Source: Vermamoeba vermiformis (taxonomy: Eukaryota; Tubulinea; Echinamoebida). Taken from it: 64,000 nucleotides of DNA. The stretch lies in contig JBEWZL010000081.1 in assembly GCA_045837725.1 (NCBI GenBank), positions 37,257-101,256 on the forward strand, in the 5' to 3' direction. Shown piece after piece: positions 12,219-26,051 of this stretch. Numbering within the stretch: the first letter of the stretch is position 1; every line of letters starts with the position of its first letter. The position numbers and the translations under genes were made by a program. Under the pieces are notes generated by a model that saw only the letters and a list, made by a program, of their open reading frames with translations, was not told where the DNA came from and searched no databases.

Positions 12219-13792
12219 TTAAAATAACATTGCTATTAAAATAACAGACAAGTACGACGCCGTCCAAAACAATGCAGTGGATCCACTCGTCGCTTTCGTT
12301 GGAGCAGCAGTCACAGGGGTGCTCATAGGCACAGCTACAGGTACCACAGGTCTTGCGCACTTCAATGTGGCATTGCAGCGCTCACTCGCCACGAATTGTC
12401 GGTCCAAAGTGTAACTCGCTGTAAAAGTATAATCGGAGAACGAAATATCCACGTCAACGTTATTCTTGCACAAATCATCGCTGACGGTGAAATACTGTTC
12501 AGTGAAATCAATCTCGCAAGAATCGAATTCTTTCGTCGCACACGTGACTCCGATCGGTTTGACAATACACGTAGGAACGACCCAAAATTGGCAAGGAATG
12601 TTCAACTGTCCATTAAGAGTACATTGTGTCATTACTATGTGATTACCAAGCACCATGACACCAGCTCCAAAATAATTGTTTTTCTTGTTATCAATGTCAA
12701 TGATCGGGATCCAGTTTCTCGTTTCAGTGCTGTTACTATTTAGAGAATTTCTCCGCTGGACCAATAAGACTTTGCCCAAATTTTGCGTTTGTTCCACGTT
12801 TCTTTTTCCTGGCACTAACTCATCGGCTGTTGGTGCACCAAATACGAAATTGTCTTGATCCACTGCTGCAAATGCGTACAATCCGAGCAAGGGGCCATCA
12901 GCTCCATATACATAACCGATTTGACTCGGCAAAATCCACTCGGTCGTTATATTCGTAGTCCATTTCTCAGTATTTCTGGTCATGAAGATCAGCTGACCAG
13001 GAGCGGATTCACCAGCGTAAGTTGTCGATGAAGCAAGGATAATAGTGTCGTTGCCGTTGAAATATAGGCTGTACTCAGGATCAAGATATTGCGAGTCCAT
13101 CACCATTGTCATTTCAAAAACAAAACTGCCGTTGGATGTGCGCGAGAAAATATTCAAATTGTAATCAGTATCCATGTATATTAGATAATTATCGTCTACT
13201 GCGGCATGGTAGATACCATTACCAACTTGAACTCTACTCGGGCCTATTTTTTGAAACTGATCCCAGGCATCAGATGTAGCATTGTATTTGTAGATCTGGA
13301 ACGTAAAATCAATAGTGTTGTAAATTACCATAGTGTCGTCTGAAAGTATTTTCACCCAAGTAATTCCTTCTTTGTTCCAGAAACGGGATTCTGTGGGCTG
13401 ATCGTTCGAATCTAGTTTGAACAAATAAATGCCAAAGTTATAGAACGAGCCAAACCATTTGCCATTAGTAAATAATGTCATATATTGGCCATCTGGACTA
13501 ACATCGAATCGAGAAACGTTCGTAATAACGCCTTGCGAATCTATTTTAAAAATCTGTAAAAATTTCGCATTATTATCGTCTTGTCCCTTCAACATTAAAT
13601 AATTTCCGTGATAGGTATTGACCAAGGCAAGATTAAAAGTTGAATTAAAATCCTCGCTGAGGTTCTGCGGAAGCACAAGCTAAAAAAATAACTGTTAAAT
13701 CTGGATGGCGGTTAGTTTCATTTGCTTACCACTTGGCTCGATAATGCCACTGATATAATAGTTGAAAATACACAAATATAAAGCTTGTTCAT
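12219..13792 (-). CDS. Secreted, probably GPI-anchored beta-rich protein
   Basis: Two exons. The first (from 13792) encodes a signal peptide, MNKLYICVFSTIISVALSSQ, spliced to a 485-codon second exon. The mature part has repeated segments rich in Asn, Asp, Tyr and Trp with beta-propeller-like spacing (for example FDVSPDGQYMTLF), several N-x-S/T glycosylation sites, and Cys residues in the last third. The C-terminus is a Thr/Ala/Ser linker followed by a hydrophobic tail (ALFWTASYLSVILIAMLF) with no basic cytosolic stretch, the pattern of a GPI-attachment signal. It likely sits on the cell or cyst surface. I cannot name a family; the propeller fold is inferred from repeat spacing only. Confidence 0.75.
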
Positions 13793-14057
13793 TTGTGTAT
13801 TGTCGAGTATTGAATCAAAGTCAAAGACTGAAAAAAAACGGCTCGTATTTTAGTCACAGCAAGAATGGCTGTTAATCAATCGCAAGATAGTATAATGCTA
13901 TTATAGTACCTTTTAAATATATCCTAGAGTCTATTTGGCATAAATTTGCGTCGCAAGCCAGATTGAGTGCTTTTGTTGTCCAAAGAGCATTGTTAAGTCA
14001 TCAGTAGGGCTATTAATTGCTTTAATTAATAATTCAACATGAAGAATTACTAAGCGG

Positions 14058-15538
14058 CTAGTCAGTGCTGGAATTTTGACGTAGTAACGGATCTCGCAGA
14101 GGTTGCAGAGCCACGCTCTGTTGGATCCTTCTATTGTAGTTCTCATCACGCGTACGAGCATATATAAACCATAGTTGAATAGTTGTGGGCACAAAATCTA
14201 TTAAAATAGCAAAATTAGCTCAGATCTTGTTTACGCGTAACGAATCTAACTTGCCTGGAATGTACATCGCAAAGGCCCAAAAGAACGTATTAGGAAAGTA
14301 TAAGTCTGTCATAGGTCTAATATAATAATAGGCGTTAGATCGCGCAAAACTAAAATTCTGTAGTGTCAATGCGTACCTAAACAAAAGCATGATACTTCTC
14401 GACAAGAAACTCAACGAGTATACTAAACTAATGATAAGAATCTTTTCTATTTTTCTTCTTCGAGGCAATCCTACTGCCGTTGTTCGCGCAGCATGGAACT
14501 ATAATAAAGTATTGTCAGATCGGCTCAGATGTCGACATTTAAAATGACTAGTATCAAAGATCGTACCATTAAACTGCCATACACTAAGAATACTAGTGAT
14601 ATTATGAAGTTCATGACTGTTACTGCATTAATTTGCGCTTCATATTGCGGATTGCCGAGGCCCTACGAAAAGATCTGATCAGAAATGTAGCAGAAAAAAG
14701 CTGAATCTTAACCAAACAATTGTCATACGAATACTATATCTATATTAAAGCATTTGTTAGTATAATTCTTACAGTTCTCCCGTCTTGGATCATTCCCATT
14801 ACAACAATGGCGTGGATGGCATTGCCCGTGCCAATGACGGCAACTAAAATTGATAAAATTCGTTCTAATTTCTTCTTAGTAATTTTGCGTCGCATCATTG
14901 CTTGATTCATTGAAATAACCCTGAAAATATGGCTTGCATTAGATCGGATCAATTTTGTGTACGCAGATTCGGCTTACCATTGTATACCAACAAGCATAAA
15001 TGCAGTATAGCTTAATGTAAATGCTAGTCTTAATGTTATAAAGCTAGCGCGCGCTAAATTGAACACCGAAGCAAATTGCCAAGGAACTCGCACTGTAGGA
15101 AATTACTGGTTAATCGAAATATAATCACTAATAATATCATAATATAAACAGACTATAAGGAATCATTAAAAAGTAGTTGGTACGGTAAATTAGACGGATC
15201 GCGCAATATCAGATGGAAAAAATCTTCTAGAAAATTCTATAAATGCTCTTACCGAATGCCATAAGTATAGACATAATAATAAATAATAAATGGCACCATT
15301 CTCGATGTTTCAAATTCCTCCGCCGTAGTGTTTGTAAATATTCTGTTTTGACTAAAACAATAATTCCCCAGTTCGCCAATAAAACGTAGATTATAATCGC
15401 TATAATAGGGACTACCAATTCTTCTGGTCTGCCTTGAAAACTAGGTGGAGGTTTGGGCGACAGAAACGTTCCAGTTGCTGGAAAAATCGGATTAGCGTTA
15501 GATCTTGATAACTGTCGATCAAACTTACTTTCTGCCAT
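14058..15538 (-). CDS. Seven-TM protein of THH1/TOM1/TOM3 type
   Basis: About eight exons. M-A-E is followed by an intron with a clear branch site, so the mature start is MAETTGTFLSPKPPP. Seven hydrophobic helices can be counted: VVPIIAIIIYVLLANWGIIV; WCHLLFIIMSILMAF; the stretch around RASFITLRLAFTLSYTAFML; ILSILVAVIGTGNAIHAIVV; MNFIISLVFLVYG; ILIISLVYSLSFLSRSIMLL; and FFWAFAMYIP plus the start of the next exon. The FLVYGSLM...RRRKIEKI...FLSR order recalls plant TOM1/THH1 proteins. A GC-AG intron (14198-14254) joins the end of TM7 to a basic/Gln-rich tail ending LLRQNSSTD. Ligand and pathway are unknown; GPCR-like topology is inferred. Confidence 0.65.
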
Positions 15539-16126
15539 TATTTATGATAAATATATATTACAGATTAAACATGATCATTAGTTGTGCATTAATTGACGAA
15601 ATAAAATTGAAAAATGTAAACCGAAATGTCAGTGACTCAAAGTCTCCTACTCACAAACTCATATCATGATCGACAACGGTAATAATATTACAATTATATC
15701 CTTCTTGTCGATGAACAATGCCTTTAGAACAGGTACGAAACAGTACGCGAGGTTTTCTCTTTACAACTTTACAACTCACTTACCTCGCGTGTAACTAATA
15801 GGAAGGGATTTTAAAATTAATTAAAATTGTTTAAAACCCATGTATGACCAGTTAAGTATACATTTGTTGACCTTCATGAAGAAAGAATTGGATTCCGTAT
15901 CCGCACCAGTTGGAACAGGCTTTAATAATTAATATTCTGGTCGAGCATTATAATTACGGTATACCCTACAGAAGGTTCTTGTTGTGTGTGGTAATCAGTT
16001 CGTTTCAGTGAAAAGTTGTGGCCCTGGTGAGTAAAGTTTTGGTTTCACTGCGGAACTCTTCTTTTTCAAGTTGAACACGCGCGACAACACTCATTCGCAA
16101 ATATCAACGGTCTTATATTAAACTAA
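15539..16126. other. Divergent intergenic region
   Basis: About 590 bp between the 7TM gene and the CUE-domain gene. It is AT-rich; a possible non-coding 5' exon of the downstream gene (donor-like GGTGAGTAAA near 16026) is the only feature I see. Confidence 0.4.
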
Positions 16127-18598
16127 ATGAGCTCAGACAACCCCTTTGAAACACTCGCAGATTTGGAAAGAAAAAGAAAGATGAATGCGCAACAAAAAGG
16201 AAAACAAACCGGAGGAGGACAAGCGAAGACCGGAGGCAAAAAGAAAGCACCGACTGCTAAGAGCGGAGAATTAACTCCACAAGACCGTTATCAAAAAGAG
16301 GTATTGCAGTTAATTAATTTTTTTCTTTATTTTCCAAAAATATTTCTCTAACCGTAGATGCGGTGCAAACCTCCCGATTTCGTTATAATATATTACCATC
16401 GAAAGAGTCAATATTTTAGTAATTTTTTTAGCGGCTAAATTTCAATTACAAAAAGCTCATCCTTTTTTTCCCTTCAGATACAAAAAATTAAAGACGTATT
16501 GCCTCACATCCCAGAAGAAACAGTTATTAAACAATTATCCGAGCTCAACGGAAACGTAGATCTAGTATTAATGAAATTACTGGAGTTTGGTAAGACATCC
16601 ATCCCACAAAATAATTTTGAATTTCTTTCAATATTCATAGTAGATAATTACTGCTATTAATTACAATTCCAACGTGTCCAAAATATTTAATTCTTATTTT
16701 TATTCGTTATAGACGCTGGTGACAGCTCGAAAAACACTTCAAGCTCTTCATCTAAATCCACCAACGCCGCCAAAAACACTCCGCCCACGACTAAAGCCAC
16801 AACTACAGCCGCGGCAAATAACAATGTCAATCAAGGCTTTACACAGCCTAAATATCACACAAAAAGTGCGCGACAGGCAGATTCGAAACAATCGCCGTCA
16901 GAAGCGCCGAAGAAATTCGCAGGTCAGGGCCCTGCAAATAGCCGCGGCTACTCGCAAGAAGGAGCTAATAATAGAACATACCCGCCCAACACCAACACTT
17001 ACCCCGCCAAAAGTTCCGCAAAGGGCGGATCTGCCCCGTCACCACAACAGACTGGTGGTCGTGGCGGAGGAGCACGTGACAGCAATAATTACGCGACATC
17101 GCAGCAGTCACGTGGCGGCAATGCAGTGCTGCCAAAGGGACCACAACCACGTGACGTCCCAGCCAAGCCCGCAACTGTTATGAATTACAGTGCGGCTGTA
17201 AATAGAAACATGCCTGCCAAGCCACAACCCACGCCACAACAACAATTCAGTGCCGCTGAAGCTTTGCTCGCCACACTCGAGGACGATGACTTTGGTGAGG
17301 AGGAGTACCAGGACTTTGATCCACGTGACTTTTTGGACGAAGGCGCGATGGGCGAGGACTACATTCCTGAGGACTACGACCCCGCAGAGGACGACGAGGA
17401 AGTGACGCAAGAGCTGAACATTACCGAGTCGAGTGTGCACACCTTGACGGACTCGAAAGACGTCACGGTGAATTCAGTCACTGTCACCACGGACACCGCG
17501 GTCACTGAGCCTCCTTCACTGCTCAACGGCGGTCAACCAATCACGCGTCACGTGCAAGAACAGCACACTGTGACTGAAGTGGTCGAAGTCAACAATGACA
17601 AGGCCAACAGCGGTAATCCCGCACTCCCTGCTGCTGCTGGTTATGAATTCCCAGCTGACAGAGCTAACCCTAACACAGTGCCCGCCGAGGCTTATCAACA
17701 AGTAAGTACATTATATGAATATATTGTAATATTACAAAAATTTTTAGTGCGAGATCCGCATCCGTACCGAGATCTGGACAAAACTTTTTTTACCTTTGCT
17801 AATAATCAGATTACATGTCTTTATGGATATAATGCTAATTACTATCATTTATAGCTTATTGTATTAAATATCCAAGCTGCACAAAGAATTGCCACTTTGG
17901 AAACTTTATTGCAACAAGTTGCCGCGAAGACAGAAAAATTAGAAGTTCAAAACAATGAAATGCAAACAGTGTGCCAACAACTCGTCAAGACCTGCTTGTA
18001 CTTGTCAGAACAACAAGCCAAGCTTCAAACAGCCGTTTCAAGCGGTTTCCCTCAACAACAAGGCGGTCAACAGCCACCGCAAGCCCAGCCCCCGCAACAA
18101 CCCAGCTCTTTCCCGCCGCAACCGAGCAACCAGTACCCGCAGCAATACCAACAACCCACTGCTCAAGCGCAGTCCCAAGCACCCCAAGCCAAGCCGCAAC
18201 AAGGCATGTTGACTCAAGGCCCGAGCCAAGGCGTCAACCCGGCCCAACCCGCGCCTCAACAGCCCCAACCCATGCCCGCGATGTACGCGCAGTCCAACAT
18301 GAACAAACAACAAGCCGGCTTTGCTGGTCAATTGCCGCACGGTTACCCATCCATGCACCACCAGTACGGCTCCTCGCCGCAGAACCAATCGCCGTTGATG
18401 CAACAGCAGTTCTTCCCGCAAGGCAATCAGCCGGGCTACGGCTACCCACCGCAGGGCATGCACCACAACCCTGCGCAGAACCGTGGCTTCCCGCAGTACT
18501 CCCCGCAGTTTGGCATGCAAGGTCACATGGGACTCGATCCGGAGATCATTGAGGGCATCGTGCGCGATCAGCGCAATGCTGCTGAGCAAATGAAATAA
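16127..18598 (+). CDS. CUE-like domain, Gln/Pro-rich protein (Def1/UBAP2-like architecture)
   Basis: Four coding exons: 16127-16300, 16478-about 16589, about 16713-17701 and from about 17854. Exon 2 encodes a small helical ubiquitin-binding-like domain (LPHIPEETVIKQLSELNGNV, then DLVLMKLLEF), matching the CUE/UBA pattern. It is followed by a Ser/Thr/Asn-rich linker, an acidic patch (about 17270-17400), a short coiled coil (about 17880-18030) and a long Gln/Pro/Met-rich low-complexity tail. A CUE domain at the N-terminus followed by a long Gln-rich tail is the plan of yeast Def1, which brings ubiquitin ligases to stalled RNA polymerase II. That function is suggested by layout only. The tail is GC-richer than its surroundings and produces long open frames on the other strand that are not genes. 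Confidence 0.7.
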
Positions 18599-19146
18599 GA
18601 TCGTGTCCTGGTCAATGTGGTGCAGATCTGTCGCACCCGAAACCAGATCTGGCGATAAGTTAATGTAACGAAGGCAAGTAAAAGTAAATAATGTTCAAAT
18701 AGCTTTCGTTTAGCTCGTGCTAGAATTCAGTGCATAATTGAGAGTGCTGACGTGCGGGCAGTAATGTTCGAAAAAACGCCGTTTGGGGAGTTCGAGTGAG
18801 ACTCGGATGTAGCAGAATACGTCAAACAAGGACGTCTACTACCATTCCCTGTTGAAATGAAATTATTACTCATTAATGATTTGTTAAATTAATTTGAGAA
18901 ACGAATAATTGTTGTGAACAGAAAATCATGAGAACGATGTAAAAATCTGTTTTTCTATAAATTAATTGAGACGTAGGCATAAGTAAGTATAGTCTTTTTG
19001 ATTGCGCAGTAATACTACAGAGGCAGAGAAATTCTGCATCCAACGCTCTCTTCTACTTGATTCTATTTTCTTTCATTAAATCAAGCTAATTTAGTACTAG
19101 TATTAAATTAGAATTATGCTAATAGAATTTATTTAGGTGTCCAGCT
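18599..19146. other. Intergenic spacer
   Basis: About 550 bp between two plus-strand genes. The first 300 bp are less AT-rich and have no long open frame; 3' UTR or an unrecognised small RNA are both possible. No RNA family identified. Confidence 0.4.
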
Positions 19147-20922
19147 ATGAATTCGCTTCCACCAGAGACGCTGATGATAATTGTGTCATTTTTGGACGAC
19201 AAAAACAAGCGGATCTTGCGTTCATTATCTTCACAATGGTTCAACTTTATTAAATACAACAATTTCACGCTATATTTAACTCGAGAAGCCGATCTACCCC
19301 AGATCGCCGACAGATTTTCAAAATATCCGTGGCCGATAGAACTAGACTTCCGAAAGCCTCATAAACTCCAATACGATCAATTGAAGAATTATTTGACACG
19401 AATTACAACCCTCACTGGCCTGAAATTACGAAGTTTTAACGGAACACTCAGCAAAGAAGATTCGGTTTCCTTGACAGCGCTAACAAGCCTCAATTCACTC
19501 GATGGACAATTAAGAATGGATTTGTTAGGCAATTTTACCAATCTTACGAGCATCAAGCTATTTGAAAACACATTTTATGCCAAACTTATGGAAAAATTTC
19601 AGATCTACACCAAATTGGAGTCCGTCTCATTATTTTTCAATGTGTATAAACGAGACGATATATTCCAATATTTCAGCAATCCCACAAGATTAACAGCATT
19701 GGAATTACGCAATTATGGACTTCAAAATACTGAAAATACAAGTCGCTTCGTTAATTTGAAAGTCCTTGGCCATCAAACTAGCGAGAAATTGTCGTTGAAA
19801 TTTCCAGCCTTAGAAGAATTATATTCGAATAGGCCAGAGTTATTAGCTGGCCTCGAAACATGTTCGAAGTTGACCAGATTAGATTTGGAACAAGAATCTT
19901 CTGGTGAAATGGCTGACTTGGTGACCTATTCAACGTGCATAAAAGCTCTGACTAAGCTCAAAAAACTTCGATTATATCATAAATACATTAGCAACATTGA
20001 TCAAACGATGAAAGTTTTGACAGTCTTGCCGGATCTGGAAGATTTCTGTTTTTATCCATCGTACGGAGAACATTTCTTTGATAATGTATTTTCATATATT
20101 ATTTCGAAGAAATTGACACGATTGGTGTGCTTATTAAACGATGACAAACGATCTAGCGGAAAGTCAACGTCAAGCTGCATCCAGCAGATCGGAAAAATTT
20201 CAACGCTGAAAGAGTTATCTATGCGAATAGAATATCAGCCCGTGGGATTTTTTTTTACTAAGGCAATTGACTATGACCCATTAATGAACTTGACGAACTT
20301 GATCAAGCTCAAAATTATCATGCGGGCGGAAGACAAAGTACACAATTTGCAAAAAATCAGCAAATTAACCAAATTAAGGAAGTTGGAGTTATCCGCACCT
20401 AAGTACCTCGAAGCAAATTTAGTGACATTGACTAATTTGGAAAAACTGGTGATCTCAACGATCAATCAAAAAACATTTGACACGATCCATACTTTGACGC
20501 TTTTGACACATTTGCATGTCACGGTCAATTCCGAGAAAATTAATAATTTCAGCACGCTAGATAAGCTCTTGTTGTTACGTAGCTTGAATATTAGACCTAT
20601 CACTGGCATGGCGGATTGGAAAAATTTGACACTTTTGACAGATCTGCGTGAACTCTGGATCTCCAAGTTTGACACGAACGACAGCATCCGACGATTGACA
20701 TCTTTGCAGAATTTGACATATTTGCATTGCGTCCGATCAAAATGTTCCGCTTCAAGTTTTACAGCGCTGACGTCACTTCAAAAGCTATTTTTAGTCTCAG
20801 AAAGTTACAGCACGACAGCAGAGAATCAAATTCTTCAAGCATTGACCAATTTACGCGATTGGCGCTTGCAACCAGAAGGCGGCTTTGATTTGTACTTGGG
20901 TCCCGAAGATACCTACTACTAA
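19147..20922 (+). CDS. F-box / leucine-rich-repeat protein
   Basis: Intronless, 591 codons. The N-terminal F-box is LPPETLMIIVSFLDDKNKRI followed by a Trp-containing helix. The rest is about 20 irregular leucine-rich repeats of 20 to 25 residues, each with an L-T-x-L or L-x-x-L core (LTTLTGLKLR, LTNLIKLKI, LTKLRKLEL, LTNLEKLVI). Family role: substrate receptor of an SCF (Skp1-Cullin-F-box) ubiquitin ligase, the repeats binding the target. Target unknown. Single-exon F-box/LRR genes are typical of expanded, fast-evolving families in amoebae. It is convergent with the thiolase gene, with only 124 bp between the stop codons. Confidence 0.88.
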   Translation: MNSLPPETLMIIVSFLDDKNKRILRSLSSQWFNFIKYNNFTLYLTREADLPQIADRFSKYPWPIELDFRKPHKLQYDQLKNYLTRITTLTGLKLRSFNGTLSKEDSVSLTALTSLNSLDGQLRMDLLGNFTNLTSIKLFENTFYAKLMEKFQIYTKLESVSLFFNVYKRDDIFQYFSNPTRLTALELRNYGLQNTENTSRFVNLKVLGHQTSEKLSLKFPALEELYSNRPELLAGLETCSKLTRLDLEQESSGEMADLVTYSTCIKALTKLKKLRLYHKYISNIDQTMKVLTVLPDLEDFCFYPSYGEHFFDNVFSYIISKKLTRLVCLLNDDKRSSGKSTSSCIQQIGKISTLKELSMRIEYQPVGFFFTKAIDYDPLMNLTNLIKLKIIMRAEDKVHNLQKISKLTKLRKLELSAPKYLEANLVTLTNLEKLVISTINQKTFDTIHTLTLLTHLHVTVNSEKINNFSTLDKLLLLRSLNIRPITGMADWKNLTLLTDLRELWISKFDTNDSIRRLTSLQNLTYLHCVRSKCSASSFTALTSLQKLFLVSESYSTTAENQILQALTNLRDWRLQPEGGFDLYLGPEDTYY

Positions 20923-21046
20923 CTTCTCTTTACTTTGTATTTAAGTTAGTTGTCGTTTGCTAGTAAAATTCAACTCATTTTCGTAACTTAGACTTTTCTT
21001 AGATTGTCATTGGCGGAACAAATTTTTATTCGGTAGAATTCAGAAT

Positions 21047-23087
21047 TTACAATTTGGCTTGCAACGGCTTGTATTTTCTGTACAAAGTAATTACGGCAGT
21101 GCTGCCCAGTCCAAAGTTCTGTTGCAATCCAACTTTAGCGTTCTTCACTTGTCGTTTGTCTGCTTCGCCGCGTAACTGCATCCGAAATTAGTTCGAGTTT
21201 TCTAAACAAATAAATCTCAATTCGTACCTGCCAACAGAGCTCAGCGCATTGTCCAAGACCGGTAGCGCCAATAGGATGACCTTTTGATTCCAATCCACCG
21301 CTAAAAAAAAAACAAAATTAGAAATGATCCGGATTCGCAAAACTTCAAGAGGAATTCGTCTGACATATTATTCATAATAATGAACATAATTATCATACCT
21401 TGGATTAACAACCCATCGCTTGCCAATTTTGAACAGTTCTCCGCCCTTGGCATTTTTCGTCCACTTGCCGCTCTCCACCAGTTTTCCCGCCTCTGAAACA
21501 AATGACACGTGTCATCAATCTGAACAATATGACGCGTAATCTGTTGTACTCACCGCCTTCTTTACATAGTCCTAGTGCCTCGTATAAAATCAACTCGTGG
21601 CACGAGAAACAGTCGTGCAATTCGATCACATCCACGTCGTTGATGGTCAAATTTGCTTCGGATAAAACTTTTTCTGCGCCTCTTTTGTTCATTTGATAAC
21701 CGATTAAATTCAAATGACTATATTTGGAAGTATTAGGAAGGTACTTCGGCGAATTTAAAAAAGAGATCTAGAATTTACCTTGGATTTGACTTATCGAAGG
21801 ACTCGATAGTGTCAGTAATCATTGCCTGCGATAAAATTTCAACGGCGTTGTCTTCTAAGCCATGATCGTGCACAAATTTCTCGGAACAAACGATTGCTGC
21901 AGCTGCGCCATCGGCCGTAGGACATGACTATAAAAGGAAATTACGTCAAAAATGTGTAATGAGCGCTACGATATGTAATAAATAATCCAATATTGTATCC
22001 TATTAGTTTGAAATATTTTTTGATGCGGATCTGGTTTTGTACCTGAATGGCATTGATCGGTCCATAAATAGCTTTCATATTCTCAATCAAATCCAAAGGG
22101 AATTCTTTTTGAATCTGCGCATAGGGATTATTCACTGAATGCTTATGATTTTTATAGGCAATCATAGCGAAGTGTTTGTTCGTAGTGCCGTATTTGCGTT
22201 GATGTTCTAAAGCTGCATCTCCGAACATTTTCAAAACTCCAGCTGTCATCTCGTTCATAGTGCCAAGTGGCTCTCTGTTGTATAATTAGAATTAAATACA
22301 TTATTTAAACGAGTTTACTAGATTTCTTTACCTTGAAGATCCGCATTCGTACGTGCGTTCAAAATGTTTGGCGACAGGGCTAGTAAAATCAGTATTAAAT
22401 AATTATATTAAATATTATCGTACCTAGTGTATCCAGAATCGGTGAACTATAAGAAAATAATGTTAACTAAGGTGAGCGGTGGAGTAAATTTTGGATGTAC
22501 CTTTTGAGTAAGTCCTTTTTCCATCTTTTCGAAGCCCAATGCTAGTGCGCAATCATATTGACCAGATAATATCATATTTCTTGCTAAAAATAGCGCGGTA
22601 GATCCCGTGGAGCAATTATTATTTACGTTGCAAATTGGGACTCCTGTTAAACCCAGCTCATATACAACACGTTGTCCTAAAATATTGTACATTAATTAAT
22701 AAGTGCAATTAATATTCAATTGGCCTTAAAGATTCTGCTGTAAAGAAATTTTCAATGCGCCGCTCCAGATTGATCAAAAGACACGCGACGAAAAGTGACT
22801 TACCGCAAGTAGGATCACCATAATTATATCCTGCTACGACTGTTTTAATATCTTGATATGAAATTTTCGCATCGTGAAGTGCTCTTTCGCAAGCGAGTTT
22901 GCCCATCTGTGGGTAATCCGCACCTTGACCAGCTTTTTCAAACCTAAATATTATAGGCTATTAAAATATAATATTTAAGACGGTATATTATTGAAATTTG
23001 AATAAATAAAAATCTTCGTACGAGATTGAGCAAAACTTACTTGGTCATGCCTACACCAACCACGAAAACTCGTTGTTTCGCCGTCAT
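21047..23087 (-). CDS. SCP-x-type peroxisomal thiolase (3-ketoacyl-CoA thiolase)
   Basis: Multi-exon gene starting [20 protein letters not shown]. Thiolase active-site segments are all present: the nucleophilic Cys in [14 protein letters not shown], the base His in [13 protein letters not shown], and the [12 protein letters not shown] loop. The form matches sterol-carrier-protein-x thiolase, which cleaves branched or long-chain 3-oxoacyl-CoA with CoA in beta-oxidation. The C-terminus is LQAKL, a peroxisomal PTS1 signal (AKL). No SCP2 lipid-transfer domain follows, so only the thiolase half is encoded. Exons are joined by consistent GT-AG introns; one intron contains ATGACACGTGTCAT near its 3' end. 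The start region is divergent from LZIC, 138 bp away. Confidence 0.9.
21503..21514. repeat. 12-bp palindrome TGACACGTGTCA in a thiolase intron
   Basis: Lies within about 10 nt of the 3' splice site on the coding (minus) strand. The symmetry extends to 14 bp (21502-21515). Confidence 0.8.
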
Positions 23088-23225
23088 TATTGTAGTAATA
23101 TTAATATTGAGTTAAAGTAGCACTTAAATATGAAATTTGTGTTGAATACAAAGGGCAGATCAAAACAATAAATTTTGTTTTCTCTTTGCGGAGATTAGAT
23201 CGCACAAATTTTCACACAAGTAACC

Positions 23226-24089
<864 letters not shown>

Positions 24090-24356
24090 ATTATTTTATT
24101 ATTATAGATGTTTTAATAGTACGCGTAGCTTTATTTATAAACGAATCCAGTTTCTTGAACAAAAATCCCAGGGCCGATAGCCTGAAGTTCGACGTTATTA
24201 TAGTATTTGCCGTATGTTCGTGGTCTATTGATTTCGGTGCACTATTTTCGGCGGTCACGTGCTGGATCCAAAGGACTCTTTCTGATGTCACATGTTTTCG
24301 TTTCGTTCACCGTGCCTATTTATCTAAGCTGTACATTACAAGTTTATTCGTGCTAT

Positions 24357-25679
24357 TTAACATTTCTTCTTCTTGTAGATGACTCGTCTGATAATAGTGT
24401 CTTTGAATATTGCATTTGAAATTGCTCCGAAATCCAGTGGTACTCCTGGAATGGTCACTGACGACACGACAATGGGCCAAATATCGCGCGGGAGTGGCAA
24501 CGATGAGATCTGCCGTGCAATGTTGAACAGGACTACGATCAGATCTCGTACTCGTTCATTTTGTTGCCGAATGTTCCGATACGCAAAAGCCGGATATTCC
24601 CATGCACCGCTTATTATATATCTGCATTGCCTAATCGATTCTGATTCGCTAAGGATTGTCATGAAATTGTCTACGTTCCAAGGCACATCCGAAAGAAAAT
24701 CTAATTTCGTTAATTTTCTCATCGATCGTAGTGCTTTTGCTATATTTAGCCAAGGTTCTGGCGACTTTTCGGCAGCAGGTCCACTAAAAAGCAATTTTCT
24801 GATATTACTTTTTGCCAACGCATCCAGCAAAACTTGAAGTCTGGTCGGTGCCTTCGGTGTAAGATTAATTTTTATGCATCGCAAATTTGTCGTCTTTGTT
24901 ACTAGGTTTGCTAAATATGGTATTACTTCATCTCCAGAAATCTTACTAAATTGAAATGACTTCAATTGATCGTGTTTGATCACGTGATCGATGAACTTTA
25001 AAAAGTGTCCATCGGGGGCCACAGGCAATTCGTCTTCGAAGAAAATTCCATCCATACAGTCGATGTGATTGACATTTGTTGTTTGCAATACTTCAATTAG
25101 TTGTCGATAAAGACCGTCGTTGTCCACCAAACTGAGTATTTCTAATTTGAAGTTTTTAGCTGGTACATTCAGTCCTTTAATACTGTCCAGAATTTCCTCT
25201 AAATCTTCAGGTTCAATTTGTAGTTCTAACTTTTTGAGCGGGCGGTTATTGAGTCTGATCGAGTTGGTAAAGCTATCAAAGGCTTCGTGGTCTATCTCAT
25301 CGAGTATTGATAGCCGAATCTCCTCTATTGATCGATTATGTGCCAACATCGCCGAGTAACCACAGATCGGACGCATCTACCGAAAATTCGATAACGAGAG
25401 ATTTTGGGGATGTTGAAGTCTTCAGCACTTGACATACATTGCTGAATGAGTCTTTAAAATCTCCACTAACAAACACACCCTTTTCCACAAGATTGTAAAC
25501 TTCTCCTGGCCGCATCTTCATCCCCAGTATCGACGTCAAAAATCCAATCTTTAAGTAATTAAAATAATAGTTTAAATTATAAGCGACGAAAATAGTTAGT
25601 AAAAATTCCGGAATTGAAAATGAGTTTAATAGTTCTTGGATGCCCTACTTACGTTTATTATTTGTGGATTGTTCTCCAT
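24357..25679 (-). CDS. Leucine-rich-repeat-like protein
   Basis: Three exons. A tiny first exon encodes MENNPQIIN; the second starts IGFLTSILGMKMRPGEV and must splice at a GTATGT donor near 25437 to the acceptor just before the long exon (MRPICGYSAMLAHNRS), because the frame is otherwise closed by a stop. The long exon has LRR-like repeats in the RNI/FBXL style (LKKLELQI, FKLEILSL, LRCIKINL, LTKLDFL) and ends in a basic YKKKKC. The N-terminal segment is helical and could be a degenerate F-box; I do not see a clear one. Probably a protein-interaction adaptor. Function unknown. Confidence 0.7.
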
Positions 25680-25874
25680 GATCGATTAATATTAATTATA
25701 AATATTATTATGACTTTGTCACAAGTGGTCGTGATCTTGTGGTCGTGATTGAACTGTATTTTGTAAAATAAAAATTGTTGCTTCATTGACGTAGATATCT
25801 GATGAAGAAATTTCTTTATTAGAGTATAGGATGATCTTTAGATTTTAAAGTTCTGTAGAAATAATGTAACACTA

Positions 25875-26025
<151 letters not shown>

Positions 26026-26051
26026 TTATTGCTTCCACAGTAACAAAGCTA

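Noticed and set aside
13931-14194. 87-codon minus-strand frame after the 7TM gene
   Set aside because: The GC-AG intron is phase 1, so translation continues in another frame to a stop at 14058; this frame is not used.
18038-18589. 183-codon minus-strand open frame
   Set aside because: Shadow of the Gln/Pro-rich low-complexity coding region on the other strand.
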